Shown one piece after another: positions 1 through 8,974 of a stretch of 64,000 bases of DNA. The position numbers were made by a program, and so were the translations under genes. The stretch is from NCBI GenBank assembly GCA_965223405.1, contig CBDCWO010000006.1, positions 1,178,001 through 1,242,000 on the forward strand, written 5' to 3'. The notes beneath the pieces are model-generated. The model saw only the letters and a list, made by a program, of their open reading frames with translations, was not told where the DNA came from and ran no database searches. Position 1 is the first letter of the stretch. Each line of letters begins with the position of its first letter. This stretch comes from CBDCWO01 sp965223405 (GTDB lineage Bacteria; Bacteroidota; Bacteroidia; Chitinophagales; Saprospiraceae).

Positions 1-233
1 ACTTTACTCGGATCACTTCCTTTCACGTCAGTTCGGAATAGATGATCTCCAATATCACCATCAGGATTCCAGCGAAAGTATATTTCTTTGCTATCGGGAG
101 CCCAATACACAGATGAAGGCATGTGTCCAACAAAATCTTCACCTCGCATTATTTCTTCGATGGATAATACGGACTGGGACCAGATAAAGCATGGGTACAG
201 GAAGATGCTAATAATTGGAATTATCCTTTTCAT
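1..233 (-). CDS. S9 family prolyl oligopeptidase/DPP IV-like peptidase, 5' end only
   Basis: Only the first 77 codons lie in the window; the gene runs off the left edge. The translation begins with a Sec signal peptide (MKRIIPIISIFLYPCFIWSQ) and continues with LSIEEIMRGEDFVG, then VYWAPDSKEIYFRWNPDG. That order (export signal, a 'hit-region' helix, then a WSPDSK-x-hydrophobic-YF-x-WNP strand) is the usual start of the beta-propeller domain in Bacteroidota S9 peptidases, which are secreted or periplasmic serine peptidases that trim peptides from the N-terminus. The catalytic domain is outside the window, so activity cannot be judged. The ATG at 233 is the only start that gives a signal peptide. 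A plus-strand open frame across 88-270 is its shadow. Confidence 0.8.
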   Translation of the reverse strand, partial: MKRIIPIISIFLYPCFIWSQSVLSIEEIMRGEDFVGHMPSSVYWAPDSKEIYFRWNPDGDIGDHLFRTDVKGSDPSK

Positions 234-412
234 AACAGTATGGAATATGTTTAAAGTTTTATCTATATGAAATACAAATTAACATTTTTATGACCCATAA
301 ATAAACAATACCTTGAGATGAAACAAAAAATAATGTCTCTGATGTTAGCGCTTACAGATGAAAAGTAAGACAAAAGGGCTAAATGTATGATTGCAAATGA
401 AAGTTTATATAA

Positions 413-955
413 ATGGCTTCGATCTTTGGACATAGTGTAGTGGGAATTACAATAAGTTATTTACCGGGGTTCAGGAAATTAAATCGTTCTACCAAATGGA
501 TTGGCATAGTAAGTACCATTCTACCGGACCTAGATGTATTGGCCTTTAGATTTGGCATTCCATATACACATATGCTAGGACATCGGGGTATTACCCATTC
601 GATCTTTTTTGCCGCATTATATGCCCTGATATGGAAAGTGATCTTACGCAGATCTAAAGAAAAAAAATGGCACCAATGGTTCTATATTTTTCTTTGCACC
701 GTTTCTCATGGATTTTTAGATGCTCTTACCAATGGAGGTAGAGGGGTTGCTCTCGTGGCTCCTTTCTCTGCTGAACGTTTTTTTTTACCCTGGACTCCCA
801 TCCAAGTTTCTCCCTTGGGCATAAATCGATTTTTTAGTTATTGGGGCCTTGAGGTTTTGAAAAGTGAACTTCTGTACATCGGAATTCCCTGTACGATACT
901 GTTTTTAACCTTTCAAGGTTTGAATTGGTTCAATAGAAAAGGGATCTCATCATGA
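413..955 (+). CDS. YdjM/DUF457-family membrane-bound metal-dependent hydrolase-like protein
   Basis: A 180-residue inner-membrane protein. Motifs typical of the YdjM/DUF457 (LexA-binding, 'membrane-bound metal-dependent hydrolase') family are visible: GHSVVG near the N-terminus, LPDLD at about 43-47, HRGITHS at about 62-68 and SHGFLDALTNGG at about 102-113. The His and Asp residues in these motifs are the presumed metal ligands. Hydrophobic segments lie between them and near the C-terminus. The family has been linked to membrane stress in E. coli, but no substrate is firmly known. It reads away from the S9 peptidase gene upstream and converges on the FKBP gene; it appears to be a single-gene unit. 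Confidence 0.8.
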   Translation: MASIFGHSVVGITISYLPGFRKLNRSTKWIGIVSTILPDLDVLAFRFGIPYTHMLGHRGITHSIFFAALYALIWKVILRRSKEKKWHQWFYIFLCTVSHGFLDALTNGGRGVALVAPFSAERFFLPWTPIQVSPLGINRFFSYWGLEVLKSELLYIGIPCTILFLTFQGLNWFNRKGISS

Positions 956-995
956 CATCCCCATTTATATTGCTTAATGTATTAAGTCGGATGAT

Positions 996-1649
996 TTATT
1001 CAATTCCCAACAATTCTACTTCAAACTGAATCATGCTAAATGGTTTAATCATTCCCCCAGCCCCTTGTTCACCGTAGGCCAAGTCATAGGGAATGTAAAA
1101 TATATATTTTGATCCTACGGGCATCAATTCCAATCCCTCCTTCCAGCCCTGGATCAGGATGTTGACATCAAATACGGCAGGCTCACCTTTTTCAACACTA
1201 GAATCAAATACGGATCCATCCAATGTAGTGCCGTGATAGTGTACTTTTACCTTATCTGTGGATTTAGGTTTAGGTCCGGTTCCTTCTTTAATTACTTCGT
1301 ATTGTAATCCACTTGCGGTAGTGATTACTTCCGATCTTTTTCCATTTTCAGTTAAGAATTCCTCTCCTGCTTTCTTCACCTCTTCGAATTGCTTCATTTG
1401 AAGACCGCGAATATGGTCATTTACAATACTTGAACATTCCTGAACATCTATTTCAGTTTCATTCCCTTGCAGAACATCCTCAATGCCTTTTACCATTGAT
1501 TTGAAATCTAAATCGGTTAAACCTTGATTTTTTAAATTTTGGGCCAGTAATACGCCAAGACTATAACTTACTCGATCACTCTCCTGAGCTTCAGCTACCT
1601 GTCCGCAGGAAAACAGTGCCAAGGCACTAAATAATATTACATATTTCAT
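996..1649 (-). CDS. FKBP-type peptidyl-prolyl isomerase lipoprotein (FkpA/Mip-like)
   Basis: Predicted 217-residue lipoprotein with signal MKYVILFSALALFSC (lipobox Cys15), an N-terminal helical dimerisation region (YSLGVLLAQNLKNQG) and a C-terminal FKBP domain (KVKVHYHGTTLDGSVFDSS, then GWKEGLELMPVGSKYIFYIP, then YGEQGAGG). It should catalyse cis-trans isomerisation of Xaa-Pro bonds in envelope proteins. The frame is open upstream to 1694, but I place the start at 1649. From there the product has a clean lipoprotein signal, and an exact Bacteroidota -7 box (TATCTTTG, 1674-1681) falls inside the longer version. There is no operon partner. Confidence 0.9.
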   Translation of the reverse strand: MKYVILFSALALFSCGQVAEAQESDRVSYSLGVLLAQNLKNQGLTDLDFKSMVKGIEDVLQGNETEIDVQECSSIVNDHIRGLQMKQFEEVKKAGEEFLTENGKRSEVITTASGLQYEVIKEGTGPKPKSTDKVKVHYHGTTLDGSVFDSSVEKGEPAVFDVNILIQGWKEGLELMPVGSKYIFYIPYDLAYGEQGAGGMIKPFSMIQFEVELLGIE

Positions 1650-1673
1650 TACTTCAATTTTAAAATTAAGCGG

Positions 1674-1681
1674 CAAAGATA
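1674..1681 (-). promoter_or_regulatory. Candidate -7 promoter box (TATCTTTG) of the FKBP gene
   Basis: On the minus strand this reads TATCTTTG, an exact match to the Bacteroidota -7 consensus TAnnTTTG, 24 bases before the ATG at 1649. A clear -33 TTG at 19-21 bases spacing is not seen, so the assignment rests on the -7 box and position. Confidence 0.45.
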
Positions 1682-1846
1682 CATGAATCTTCAAGTAGCT
1701 AAATAGATATCCAGCATTGAAAAGTTAAAGATGTCCTAAATTTGGCCCATATCCCATGATCAGGATGAGCATTTGCCCTCATTAACTGCATTCATGAGAC
1801 CGCAAATTACTGCTAAATTTGCTGAAGGAATCAGGAAAATTGCTAC

Positions 1847-4800
1847 TTACCTGATTAATTCATACTCTTTAAACAATGGTATGGTATAATTCTCGACCAG
1901 TTTTCGGTATTCAGCCCAAGTAATTTCATAAAACGCATTGACTTTGTCGGCTACTTCCTCAATTGCAGTTTTGGCAATATCCAAAGCATTAAGGGCATTT
2001 TTCCCAGGTTTGCCTCGGATGCCGCTTAAATAACTCCTAACTCGATACAATTTGGATAAGGTCCGTTCTGTGCCATCAATTCCTTTAAAGTCACGTGGCG
2101 AAACAAAAATTTCACGCAGCTCATTAATTTCTTTGCTTATTTCTTTACCTCTCTTTTTGATTAACTTTTGTGTACTATCTGGCAAATTCACAATACTACT
2201 GTTTACCAATTTTACAGTTCTTTCTGCCTGGGTAATTAAATCCGCAGTTTGCGCGGCTGTCTTTACAACATTGTTGTAGGCTTCATAAGCTGCTTCTTTT
2301 TCCTCCAGATCTTCCCGGGAATAGCTGGCTCTGGGATCCAGCCGGACCTGAATCATTGTAGAATCTTTTTGCCCGTTATAATGAATATGAACCTGATATT
2401 CTCCCGGCAGTACGGTAGGGCCACCAGGAAGGCGATTATTGGTTCGAGGAGGTCCGAAATTGGGGAATACAACACCATTCCTTTCCAGATTCCATGTAAT
2501 TCGGTTCATTCCCGGTTTCAGTTTGTGACTCAATGTTCTGATGGTATCCGCTTTTTGTAAAATGTACATTTTTGCCTCGGGTTTTTGGTTTTTAGAGCTT
2601 CCATTTTCTTTTTTTAGCGTGGTGGAATCTGCTGCAATTGAATCGATCTTGGTTTGGACCGGTTTTGCTGCTTTTCGTCTTGACTTTTTCTTTTGTTTCG
2701 CATCGTCTTCATCTGTATCTGCTCCAGATTTTTTTGCCGCTTGTTTCATTTCTTTAGGTTTGACCCACACGGTAAAACGACCATTACTGCCCCGATTTGA
2801 GCCTGAAAATTCTCCATCGGCAGGAAAATGCATACCATCGTAAGATTTGAAACTCGCTAGATGGGCGTCAGGCGGTGGAAATAGGATTAGTTCCTTTTCC
2901 AATATTTGGTGATCCCTGGCAATTTCTCGAAGAGGACGAATATCATCCAAAACATAGACCGACCTTCCAAATGTACCTAAGATCAGATCGCCTTCACGGG
3001 GATGAATTTTTAAATCACTGGTTTGAACAGATGGAAATCCATGCATCCATTTTTGCCAACTATTACCTTCATCAAATGAAATATACAACCCCCAATCTGT
3101 CCCTAAAAAAAGTAATTGTGGAACTTCCGGATCCTGTGCAATAGATAAAACAAAAGCATCAACCTGGTCCGGAGTAACAATTCTGCGCCAGGTTTCTCCA
3201 AAGTCCTTCGTATGGTAGGCATAGGGATTCCAGTCATTGCGGCGATAATTATTTGCCACAACGAATACTTCCCCAGGATTTTTATTTGAAGCTACAATCT
3301 GCGGTATCCAACTACCTTGAGGTAAACCCGTAAGTCGTGAAGAAAGATTGGTCCAGCTAGTTCCTCCATCCCTGGTCAACTGTAAATTTCCATCATCTGT
3401 ACCTACCCAGATTACCTGTTCATTTAGTTTGCTGGGCTCAATAACCAAAATGGTTGTGTGGTTTTCAGCATTGGTGGCATCAATGGTTAAACCACCACTT
3501 TTATGTTGTTGTTGTTTGGTCGAATCGTTGGTGGTCAAATCCGGTGAAATAATTTCCCAGGATTGTCCGCAATCCATACTCTTATGTACATACTGGCTCC
3601 CGTAATAAACTCCGCATTTATGTGATGGATTTTGAGCTATGGCCGCATTCCAATTAAATCTAAGTTTTACACCTTCAGGGTGCACTGGCTTGATAAATTC
3701 AACCCGGCCTGTTTCTCGATCATAATACCCTAGATTTCCACCTTGTGACATAGCGTATCCATACCTGGAATTATCTATTCGAGGCAACACATCAAAACCA
3801 TCACCAAAGTACAACTCCTGCCATTCATGATTGCGTATACCTCCTCTTTGCCATAAATAACCGGGACCTATCCATGACCCATTATCCTGAAGACCGCCAT
3901 AGACATTATAGGGGATGTCCAAATCGTAATTGATATGATAAAATTGCGCCAATGGTAAATTGGAAATAAAACGCCAGGTTTCACCGCGATCTCTAGAAAT
4001 GTTTAATCCCCCATCATTTCCATCGATGATGTAATTGGGATTTTCAGGATGGATCCAAAAGGCATGATGGTCGGGGTGCACACCCGAATAGGGTAATAAT
4101 GTTCTAAATGTCTTTCCACCGTCCTCGCTCAAATCCACCATGGAATACAAATTGTATATACGATTTTCGTTCTGAGGATCTACAAAAATATCGGCATAAT
4201 AGAAGGGCCTGTTCCCGATTCCTTTTGAAGCGACTAGTGTCCATTTTTCTCCTCCATCCGTAGATTTGTACAACCCATTCTTGCGGGCTTCTATCAGCGC
4301 ATAGACGATATTGGGCCTGGAGGGCGCAAATGCCAGACCCATCCTACCCAAATCACCCTTTGGAATACCCTCCTTCGCGGTAATTTTTTTCCAATTCTCA
4401 CCTCCATCATAGGTTAGATAAAGTCCTGATCCCGGGCCTCCGGAAACAAAATCCCAAGGAGTCCTTCCGTATTCCCACATCCCTACCAGTAGTTTATTGG
4501 GATTAGAGGGATCCATCACCATATCCCCGGGTCCGGTTTTATCATTTACATATAAAATTTTATTCCATGTCTTTCCTCCGTCGGCTGTTTTATACACGCC
4601 GCGTTCCTCGTTATTCCCCCAAGCGGACCCCATAGCACCGATATAAACAATGTCAGAGTTATGTGGATGAATGATAATCCGGTGTATTATCTTGGTTTTC
4701 TCCAATCCCATTAACATCCAAGTCCGTCCTCCATCCAAACTTTTGTATATTCCGGATCCACTATTCATACTATTTCTAGGATTTCCTTCTCCGGTCCCAA

Positions 4801-5110
4801 CCCAAATCTCACTGGGATTTTGTTGATTTATTGCCAGTGCACCAATAGATTGCAATCTTTCCTTGTCAAATATTGGTTCCCAATCAATCCCTCCGCTAGT
4901 GGAGGTCCACACTCCTCCCGAAGCGGTCCCAATGTAAATGTGTTCCGGGTTTCGCAAATTCACATCAATTGCGGTTACCCTACCACTCATACCCGCAGGA
5001 CCAATACTTCTCATCTTTAGATTCTCGAGAAGCTTTACATCCACCGTTTGACCATATCCAATCGAATAAGTAATGACTATGAAGAAGAATAATTTAACCA
5101 GAGATTTCAT
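1847..5110 (-). CDS. Exported BNR/sortilin-like beta-propeller protein (1087 aa)
   Basis: Begins with a Sec signal peptide ending at about residue 20 (YGQ). It carries at least ten Asp-box/BNR-type repeats of the form S-x-DGG-x-TW, for example KSLDGGRTW, KTADGGKTW, LTYDGGENW, LSEDGGKTF, KSMDCGQSW and LTRDGGTSW. This is the layout of the VPS10/sortilin-like 'WD40/YVTN/BNR repeat' glycosyl-hydrolase-annotated proteins that are frequent in Bacteroidota; whether they hydrolyse glycans is not established. At about residues 775-830 there is a Lys/Ala-rich low-complexity linker (KQKKKSRRKAAK), followed by a propeller-independent C-terminal part that is mostly helical. Unlike its relative at 55291 it has no type IX sorting domain. 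It is monocistronic and divergent from the HTH_42 gene. Confidence 0.8.
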   Translation of the reverse strand: MKSLVKLFFFIVITYSIGYGQTVDVKLLENLKMRSIGPAGMSGRVTAIDVNLRNPEHIYIGTASGGVWTSTSGGIDWEPIFDKERLQSIGALAINQQNPSEIWVGTGEGNPRNSMNSGSGIYKSLDGGRTWMLMGLEKTKIIHRIIIHPHNSDIVYIGAMGSAWGNNEERGVYKTADGGKTWNKILYVNDKTGPGDMVMDPSNPNKLLVGMWEYGRTPWDFVSGGPGSGLYLTYDGGENWKKITAKEGIPKGDLGRMGLAFAPSRPNIVYALIEARKNGLYKSTDGGEKWTLVASKGIGNRPFYYADIFVDPQNENRIYNLYSMVDLSEDGGKTFRTLLPYSGVHPDHHAFWIHPENPNYIIDGNDGGLNISRDRGETWRFISNLPLAQFYHINYDLDIPYNVYGGLQDNGSWIGPGYLWQRGGIRNHEWQELYFGDGFDVLPRIDNSRYGYAMSQGGNLGYYDRETGRVEFIKPVHPEGVKLRFNWNAAIAQNPSHKCGVYYGSQYVHKSMDCGQSWEIISPDLTTNDSTKQQQHKSGGLTIDATNAENHTTILVIEPSKLNEQVIWVGTDDGNLQLTRDGGTSWTNLSSRLTGLPQGSWIPQIVASNKNPGEVFVVANNYRRNDWNPYAYHTKDFGETWRRIVTPDQVDAFVLSIAQDPEVPQLLFLGTDWGLYISFDEGNSWQKWMHGFPSVQTSDLKIHPREGDLILGTFGRSVYVLDDIRPLREIARDHQILEKELILFPPPDAHLASFKSYDGMHFPADGEFSGSNRGSNGRFTVWVKPKEMKQAAKKSGADTDEDDAKQKKKSRRKAAKPVQTKIDSIAADSTTLKKENGSSKNQKPEAKMYILQKADTIRTLSHKLKPGMNRITWNLERNGVVFPNFGPPRTNNRLPGGPTVLPGEYQVHIHYNGQKDSTMIQVRLDPRASYSREDLEEKEAAYEAYNNVVKTAAQTADLITQAERTVKLVNSSIVNLPDSTQKLIKKRGKEISKEINELREIFVSPRDFKGIDGTERTLSKLYRVRSYLSGIRGKPGKNALNALDIAKTAIEEVADKVNAFYEITWAEYRKLVENYTIPLFKEYELIR

Positions 5111-5262
5111 ACTATCAGGATTTAATTGTATGCTGAATTTAACTTGTAATATGCACTATATAAAATTTAAGTAAACTAATTCACCAGAAATTAGAAATAA
5201 AGTCTATATTAATTCTGCAATAGGTGTTCAAGGGATTTACTGAAAATCATAACTGATCTTGA

Positions 5263-6384
5263 ATGAAAGAAATCGACCTACAAACTGCCAGACGATTCAT
5301 TCTTGATTGTCAGGGCTTACTAGATACATCGACATCCACTAAATCGGTTATTGAACTCCTAGGCTATATCCAAATTGATACTATATCGGTGATTAACCGA
5401 GCCCATCACCATGTGATTTGGAATCGAAATCCGCGTTATCTTGCATCCGACATTCAACACTTAATTGAGACCAAACAAATATTTGAATACTGGGCTCATG
5501 CGGCCGCCTATTTACCGATGAAACATTTTCGTTTCAGTCTATACCCCAAGTATCTAATTGCAAAAGGATCGGGCCATTGGCACAAGAAAGATGAGGATCT
5601 AATGAAGCAAGTGTTGGCCGAATTTCAAAAGCGGGGACCTCTACAAGCCAGGCAATTTGTTAAGGAATCTGACAGATCAACCTCTATCCCCTGGCTTCAG
5701 CATCCAATCAACCGGGCGATCAGGCAGCTTTACATGGAAGGTAAGATCATGATTTCGGGTCGCAAGGGATTCCAAAAGGTTTATGACCTGACCGAAAGGG
5801 TAATTCCGGATATCAAACAAATACCAATCCCATCCCGGTCTGAATACCTGGATTATTTGCTTAAAAGAGATTTGAAGGCTCATGGACTCTTAACGCTGAA
5901 GGAATTGGGATATCTACTCCCGATAAAAAAGTCAGAATGGTCCTTATTTATCAATCAGAAAATCAAAGAAAAACAACTATTTCGTATACGAATATCCGAG
6001 TTATCTAATGATTATTTTTGCCTGATAGAATTTCAGGAAAAACTAAACAGTCCAAGGCAAAAGTCTAAAAAAATGCACCTACTCAGTCCTTTTGACAATC
6101 TGATTATCCAGCGGGATCGTTTATCTAGAATATTTGATTTTAACTACACTTTGGAATGTTATGTGCCATCGAAAAAACGAATAGTAGGTTATTTTAGTTT
6201 ACCGATACTTTGGGGAACCCAATTTATCGGGCAAATAGATCTGAAAGCACACCGGAAAGAAAAAATCCTGGAAGTCAAAAATCTTATTTGGGAAAACAAA
6301 AATCGCATTCCGGAAGCTACTTTTCACAAAACAATGCACCGTTTCATGCGATTTAACCATTGTGAAACCATAAAATGGAAATAA
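5263..6384 (+). CDS. YcaQ/HTH_42-family protein, putative crosslink-repair DNA glycosylase
   Basis: A 373-residue winged-helix (HTH_42, formerly DUF1006) protein. Family hallmarks are present: an early QxD motif at Gln37-Ile-Asp39 in YIQIDTISV, a following RAHHHV, and EYWAHAAAYLP at about residues 75-85. In the E. coli and Streptomyces relatives (YcaQ/AlkX, AlkZ) the QxD residues are the active site that excises alkylated bases and unhooks interstrand crosslinks. The motif supports the same chemistry here, though the substrate is an inference. The C-terminal part ends normally (TFHKTMHRFMRF). It is transcribed divergently from the BNR gene, with about 150 bases between them. Confidence 0.75.
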   Translation: MKEIDLQTARRFILDCQGLLDTSTSTKSVIELLGYIQIDTISVINRAHHHVIWNRNPRYLASDIQHLIETKQIFEYWAHAAAYLPMKHFRFSLYPKYLIAKGSGHWHKKDEDLMKQVLAEFQKRGPLQARQFVKESDRSTSIPWLQHPINRAIRQLYMEGKIMISGRKGFQKVYDLTERVIPDIKQIPIPSRSEYLDYLLKRDLKAHGLLTLKELGYLLPIKKSEWSLFINQKIKEKQLFRIRISELSNDYFCLIEFQEKLNSPRQKSKKMHLLSPFDNLIIQRDRLSRIFDFNYTLECYVPSKKRIVGYFSLPILWGTQFIGQIDLKAHRKEKILEVKNLIWENKNRIPEATFHKTMHRFMRFNHCETIKWK

Positions 6385-6738
6385 ATCTGATTATTTATTT
6401 TACAACGCAATGAACAATCTTTGCTAAATAATACCCTGGGCACCATACTTCAAACTATCATGACTACCGTGGTTTTGATCTCAATTAGTAGGGTAAATAA
6501 AGCAATTGCCGTTTCGAATCTTTTGCAAAAATGTAAGCATTCAGCTTACCAAATATACTTCAAACATCGATTCCAAAAATTCAGATGTTAAGGTTATCAT
6601 AATTACAACCTTTAATCACTTTATCTGTTCGGAATACGTTATTTATGGATAAAATTACTAAACCGGCTAGGACCTATTTTAATAATTTTTCAACAAATAA
6701 ATAGCTTAGCTCGGACGTAATACTATTTTTGCAAAGCT
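6385..6738. other. Intergenic region with one hairpin and a promoter-like box
   Basis: No coding frame is convincing in these 354 bases. There is a perfect 6-bp hairpin (GTAAGC 6533-6538 with GCTTAC 6544-6549, 5-base loop), a weaker one around AAGGTT/AACCTT at about 6590-6613, and a TATTTTTG box at 6724-6731 just before the next gene. Confidence 0.4.
6724..6731 (+). promoter_or_regulatory. Candidate -7 box (TATTTTTG) before the BatA-like gene
   Basis: TATTTTTG matches the Bacteroidota -7 consensus TAnnTTTG exactly. The ATG at 6739 follows after only 7 bases, so if it is used the transcript would be leaderless or nearly so. No clear -33 TTG is seen. Confidence 0.35.
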
Positions 6739-8763
6739 ATGCAGTTTTTGTTTCCGAATTTCCTTTGGGCTTTACTATTGTTGGCGGTACCAATCGTCAT
6801 TCACCTTTTCTATTTTCGTAGGTTTAGAAAGGTCTATTTTACCAATGTCAAGTTCTTACGGGAAGTTAAGGACGAAAGCAGCGCTCGCAATAAAATCAAA
6901 CATTGGTTGGTATTGTTGATGAGATTATTGGCACTCGCATTTCTGGTATTTGCCTTTGCCCAACCTTTCATTCCACTCAATAAAAAAGTAAGATCAGGAA
7001 GAAAAGCGGTCAGCGTATTCATAGATAATTCGTTCAGTATGAATGCCAAAAGTCAGGATGTTACCCTTTTGGAAAAAGCAAAAAATCGCGCCCGGGATAT
7101 ATTTGAAGCTTATGAACAAAGTGACCGGTTTCAAATCATCACCAATGATTTTGAAGGTAGACACCAGCGATTGCTCAACCGGGATGATGTAATCGGTCTA
7201 ATCGACGAAATAAATCCTTCACCGGCCGTTAAAAATTTGTCGCAAGTCGTTTCGCGGCAAAGGCAACTTCTTGACCAGCATAAAGATTTATCAAAAGTCA
7301 TCTATCTGGTTTCAGATTTCCAATCTCAAATATTAGACTTGCCTGCAGATGTAGATACTAGTTATGAGGTCAACCTATTGCCGATTCAAAGCGTGCAGGA
7401 AAGAAATATTAGTATCGATAGTTGCTGGTTTGCGGGACCGGTCCACCTAATACAACAAAATAATCCACTGTATATTAAAATCACAAATTACAGCGATCAA
7501 GATGCGGAAAATGTAAGAATCAGTATTGTAAAAAACGGTCAAGAGCAACCCCATGGAAGTATAAATATTGCCGGAAACAGCTCAATCATCGATACGATAA
7601 ACATACAATCTTTTGCAGTTGGGTGGCAAGACATTGAAGTAAAAATCAGTGATTTCCCGGTAACATTTGATGATCACTTTTTCCTATCCTATGAAGTAGC
7701 ACAGCAAATTAGAATATTATCACTTTACCAAAATCAACCTAATCCCTATTTAAATTCGGTACTTGCCGGCTTGGATAATTTTTCTATCACGAATCAATCA
7801 ATACAAAATGTACAATATGCACAATTCAGTGATTACAGCCTGATTCTTTTGGATCAATTGGATCAAATATCATCCGGTTTGGCCAGGGAATTAAAACAAT
7901 ATTTGGAAGACGGAGGAAATGTGACCCTATTTCCCAGCCGCAATATTAACCAGAACAGTTATAATAGCTTTATTCGATCTATCAATGGATATCCTTATGG
8001 TTCCGGAGTGGAACAGGAACTACAAGTCACCAGAATTAATACAGATGAATTTGTGTTCAGTGAAGTCTTTGAAAGAATACGACCTTATCTAAGACTTCCA
8101 CTTACCACTTTCAATTACAATATAGTTTCTTCATCCAGTATCGGAGCTGAGCACTTACTCACTTATCGCGACGGAAGGATGTTTGTAGGCAAATTTCGTA
8201 TCGGCAATGGATTTTTATATTTATGTGCTGCTCCACTTCAGATTGAATACAATAATCTGGTCAATAATCCGGAGATATTTGTGCCGATGATTTTCAAAAT
8301 GTCTTTAGCTAATGTGCAACAAAAGAAGACTAGCTATTGGGTTCGACGTGGAGAACAAGTAATTCTTGAAAATGAAGCCAGAGGATCTGACATCGCCTAC
8401 CGTATTAATGGTCAAAATGAGGAATGGATTCCCAGGCAGGTATCCGGCGGATCTGTAATGTATCTGGACCTTAATGATCAATTGTCGGAATCAGGTTATT
8501 ATCAGGTCTCCTGGAGTGATCAAATAGTAGCCCATCTCGCTTTCAACTACGATCGACAGGAATCCGACTTGAGTATCAGCCCAATTTCTGAACTAACTGA
8601 AAAGTACTCGAATTACTCGATCATAAATGAAACGACCATTTCAGATTTTGGTCAGTATTTGCGTGACAAAAATACAGGTATTCGTCTTTGGAAATATTGT
8701 ATACTGCTTACGCTCCTTTTCTTATTTTTGGAAATCCTATTGCTTCGGTTTTGGAAAGTATAG
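6739..8763 (+). CDS. BatA-type membrane protein with von Willebrand factor A domain
   Basis: A 674-residue membrane protein. Residues 1-80 form the BatA N-terminal double-transmembrane domain (FLWALLLLAVPIVIHLFYF, then a second helix ending AFAQPFIPL). A VWA-like domain follows with a DxSxS metal-binding (MIDAS) motif at Asp96-Ser98-Ser100 (FIDNSFSMNAK). A long beta-rich middle part follows, and a single C-terminal TM helix ends in RFWKV. BatA-type proteins in Bacteroidota often sit beside MoxR ATPases, but no MoxR, BatB or other Bat partner is present here, so this is a stand-alone version. Function is unknown; a periplasm-facing scaffold or stress role is inference. Confidence 0.75.
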   Translation: MQFLFPNFLWALLLLAVPIVIHLFYFRRFRKVYFTNVKFLREVKDESSARNKIKHWLVLLMRLLALAFLVFAFAQPFIPLNKKVRSGRKAVSVFIDNSFSMNAKSQDVTLLEKAKNRARDIFEAYEQSDRFQIITNDFEGRHQRLLNRDDVIGLIDEINPSPAVKNLSQVVSRQRQLLDQHKDLSKVIYLVSDFQSQILDLPADVDTSYEVNLLPIQSVQERNISIDSCWFAGPVHLIQQNNPLYIKITNYSDQDAENVRISIVKNGQEQPHGSINIAGNSSIIDTINIQSFAVGWQDIEVKISDFPVTFDDHFFLSYEVAQQIRILSLYQNQPNPYLNSVLAGLDNFSITNQSIQNVQYAQFSDYSLILLDQLDQISSGLARELKQYLEDGGNVTLFPSRNINQNSYNSFIRSINGYPYGSGVEQELQVTRINTDEFVFSEVFERIRPYLRLPLTTFNYNIVSSSSIGAEHLLTYRDGRMFVGKFRIGNGFLYLCAAPLQIEYNNLVNNPEIFVPMIFKMSLANVQQKKTSYWVRRGEQVILENEARGSDIAYRINGQNEEWIPRQVSGGSVMYLDLNDQLSESGYYQVSWSDQIVAHLAFNYDRQESDLSISPISELTEKYSNYSIINETTISDFGQYLRDKNTGIRLWKYCILLTLLFLFLEILLLRFWKV

Positions 8764-8974
8764 ACCGAATCCAATTAAGCGACATCTTAAATGTTGATCA
8801 AAATTGCTGATCACTATTGAATCTCCATCTTTTCAAACAATTGGATCATGATTTCAACCCATTTCGGTTTCCTCAAATAATTCTTTAATTTTAAGTGGAT
8901 ATTTCCCACCTTTTTATTTTTCAACTATAAATCGTAATTTGAATCGGTCAATAGTACTTATAAGTTAAAAAATT

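Noticed and set aside
88..270. 60-codon plus-strand open frame at the left edge
   Set aside because: It is antisense to a frame with a signal peptide and clear S9-peptidase N-terminal motifs.
2052..5020. Several plus-strand open frames inside the large BNR gene
   Set aside because: Low-complexity, Cys/Ser/Phe-rich shadows of a well-supported minus-strand gene.
5263..6384. HTH_42 protein as a transcription regulator
   Set aside because: The QxD motif and family point to a DNA glycosylase rather than a regulator.
6500..6560. Possible tRNA T-loop (TTCGAATC) in the 6.4-6.7 kb gap
   Set aside because: No acceptor stem or anticodon arm can be drawn around it.
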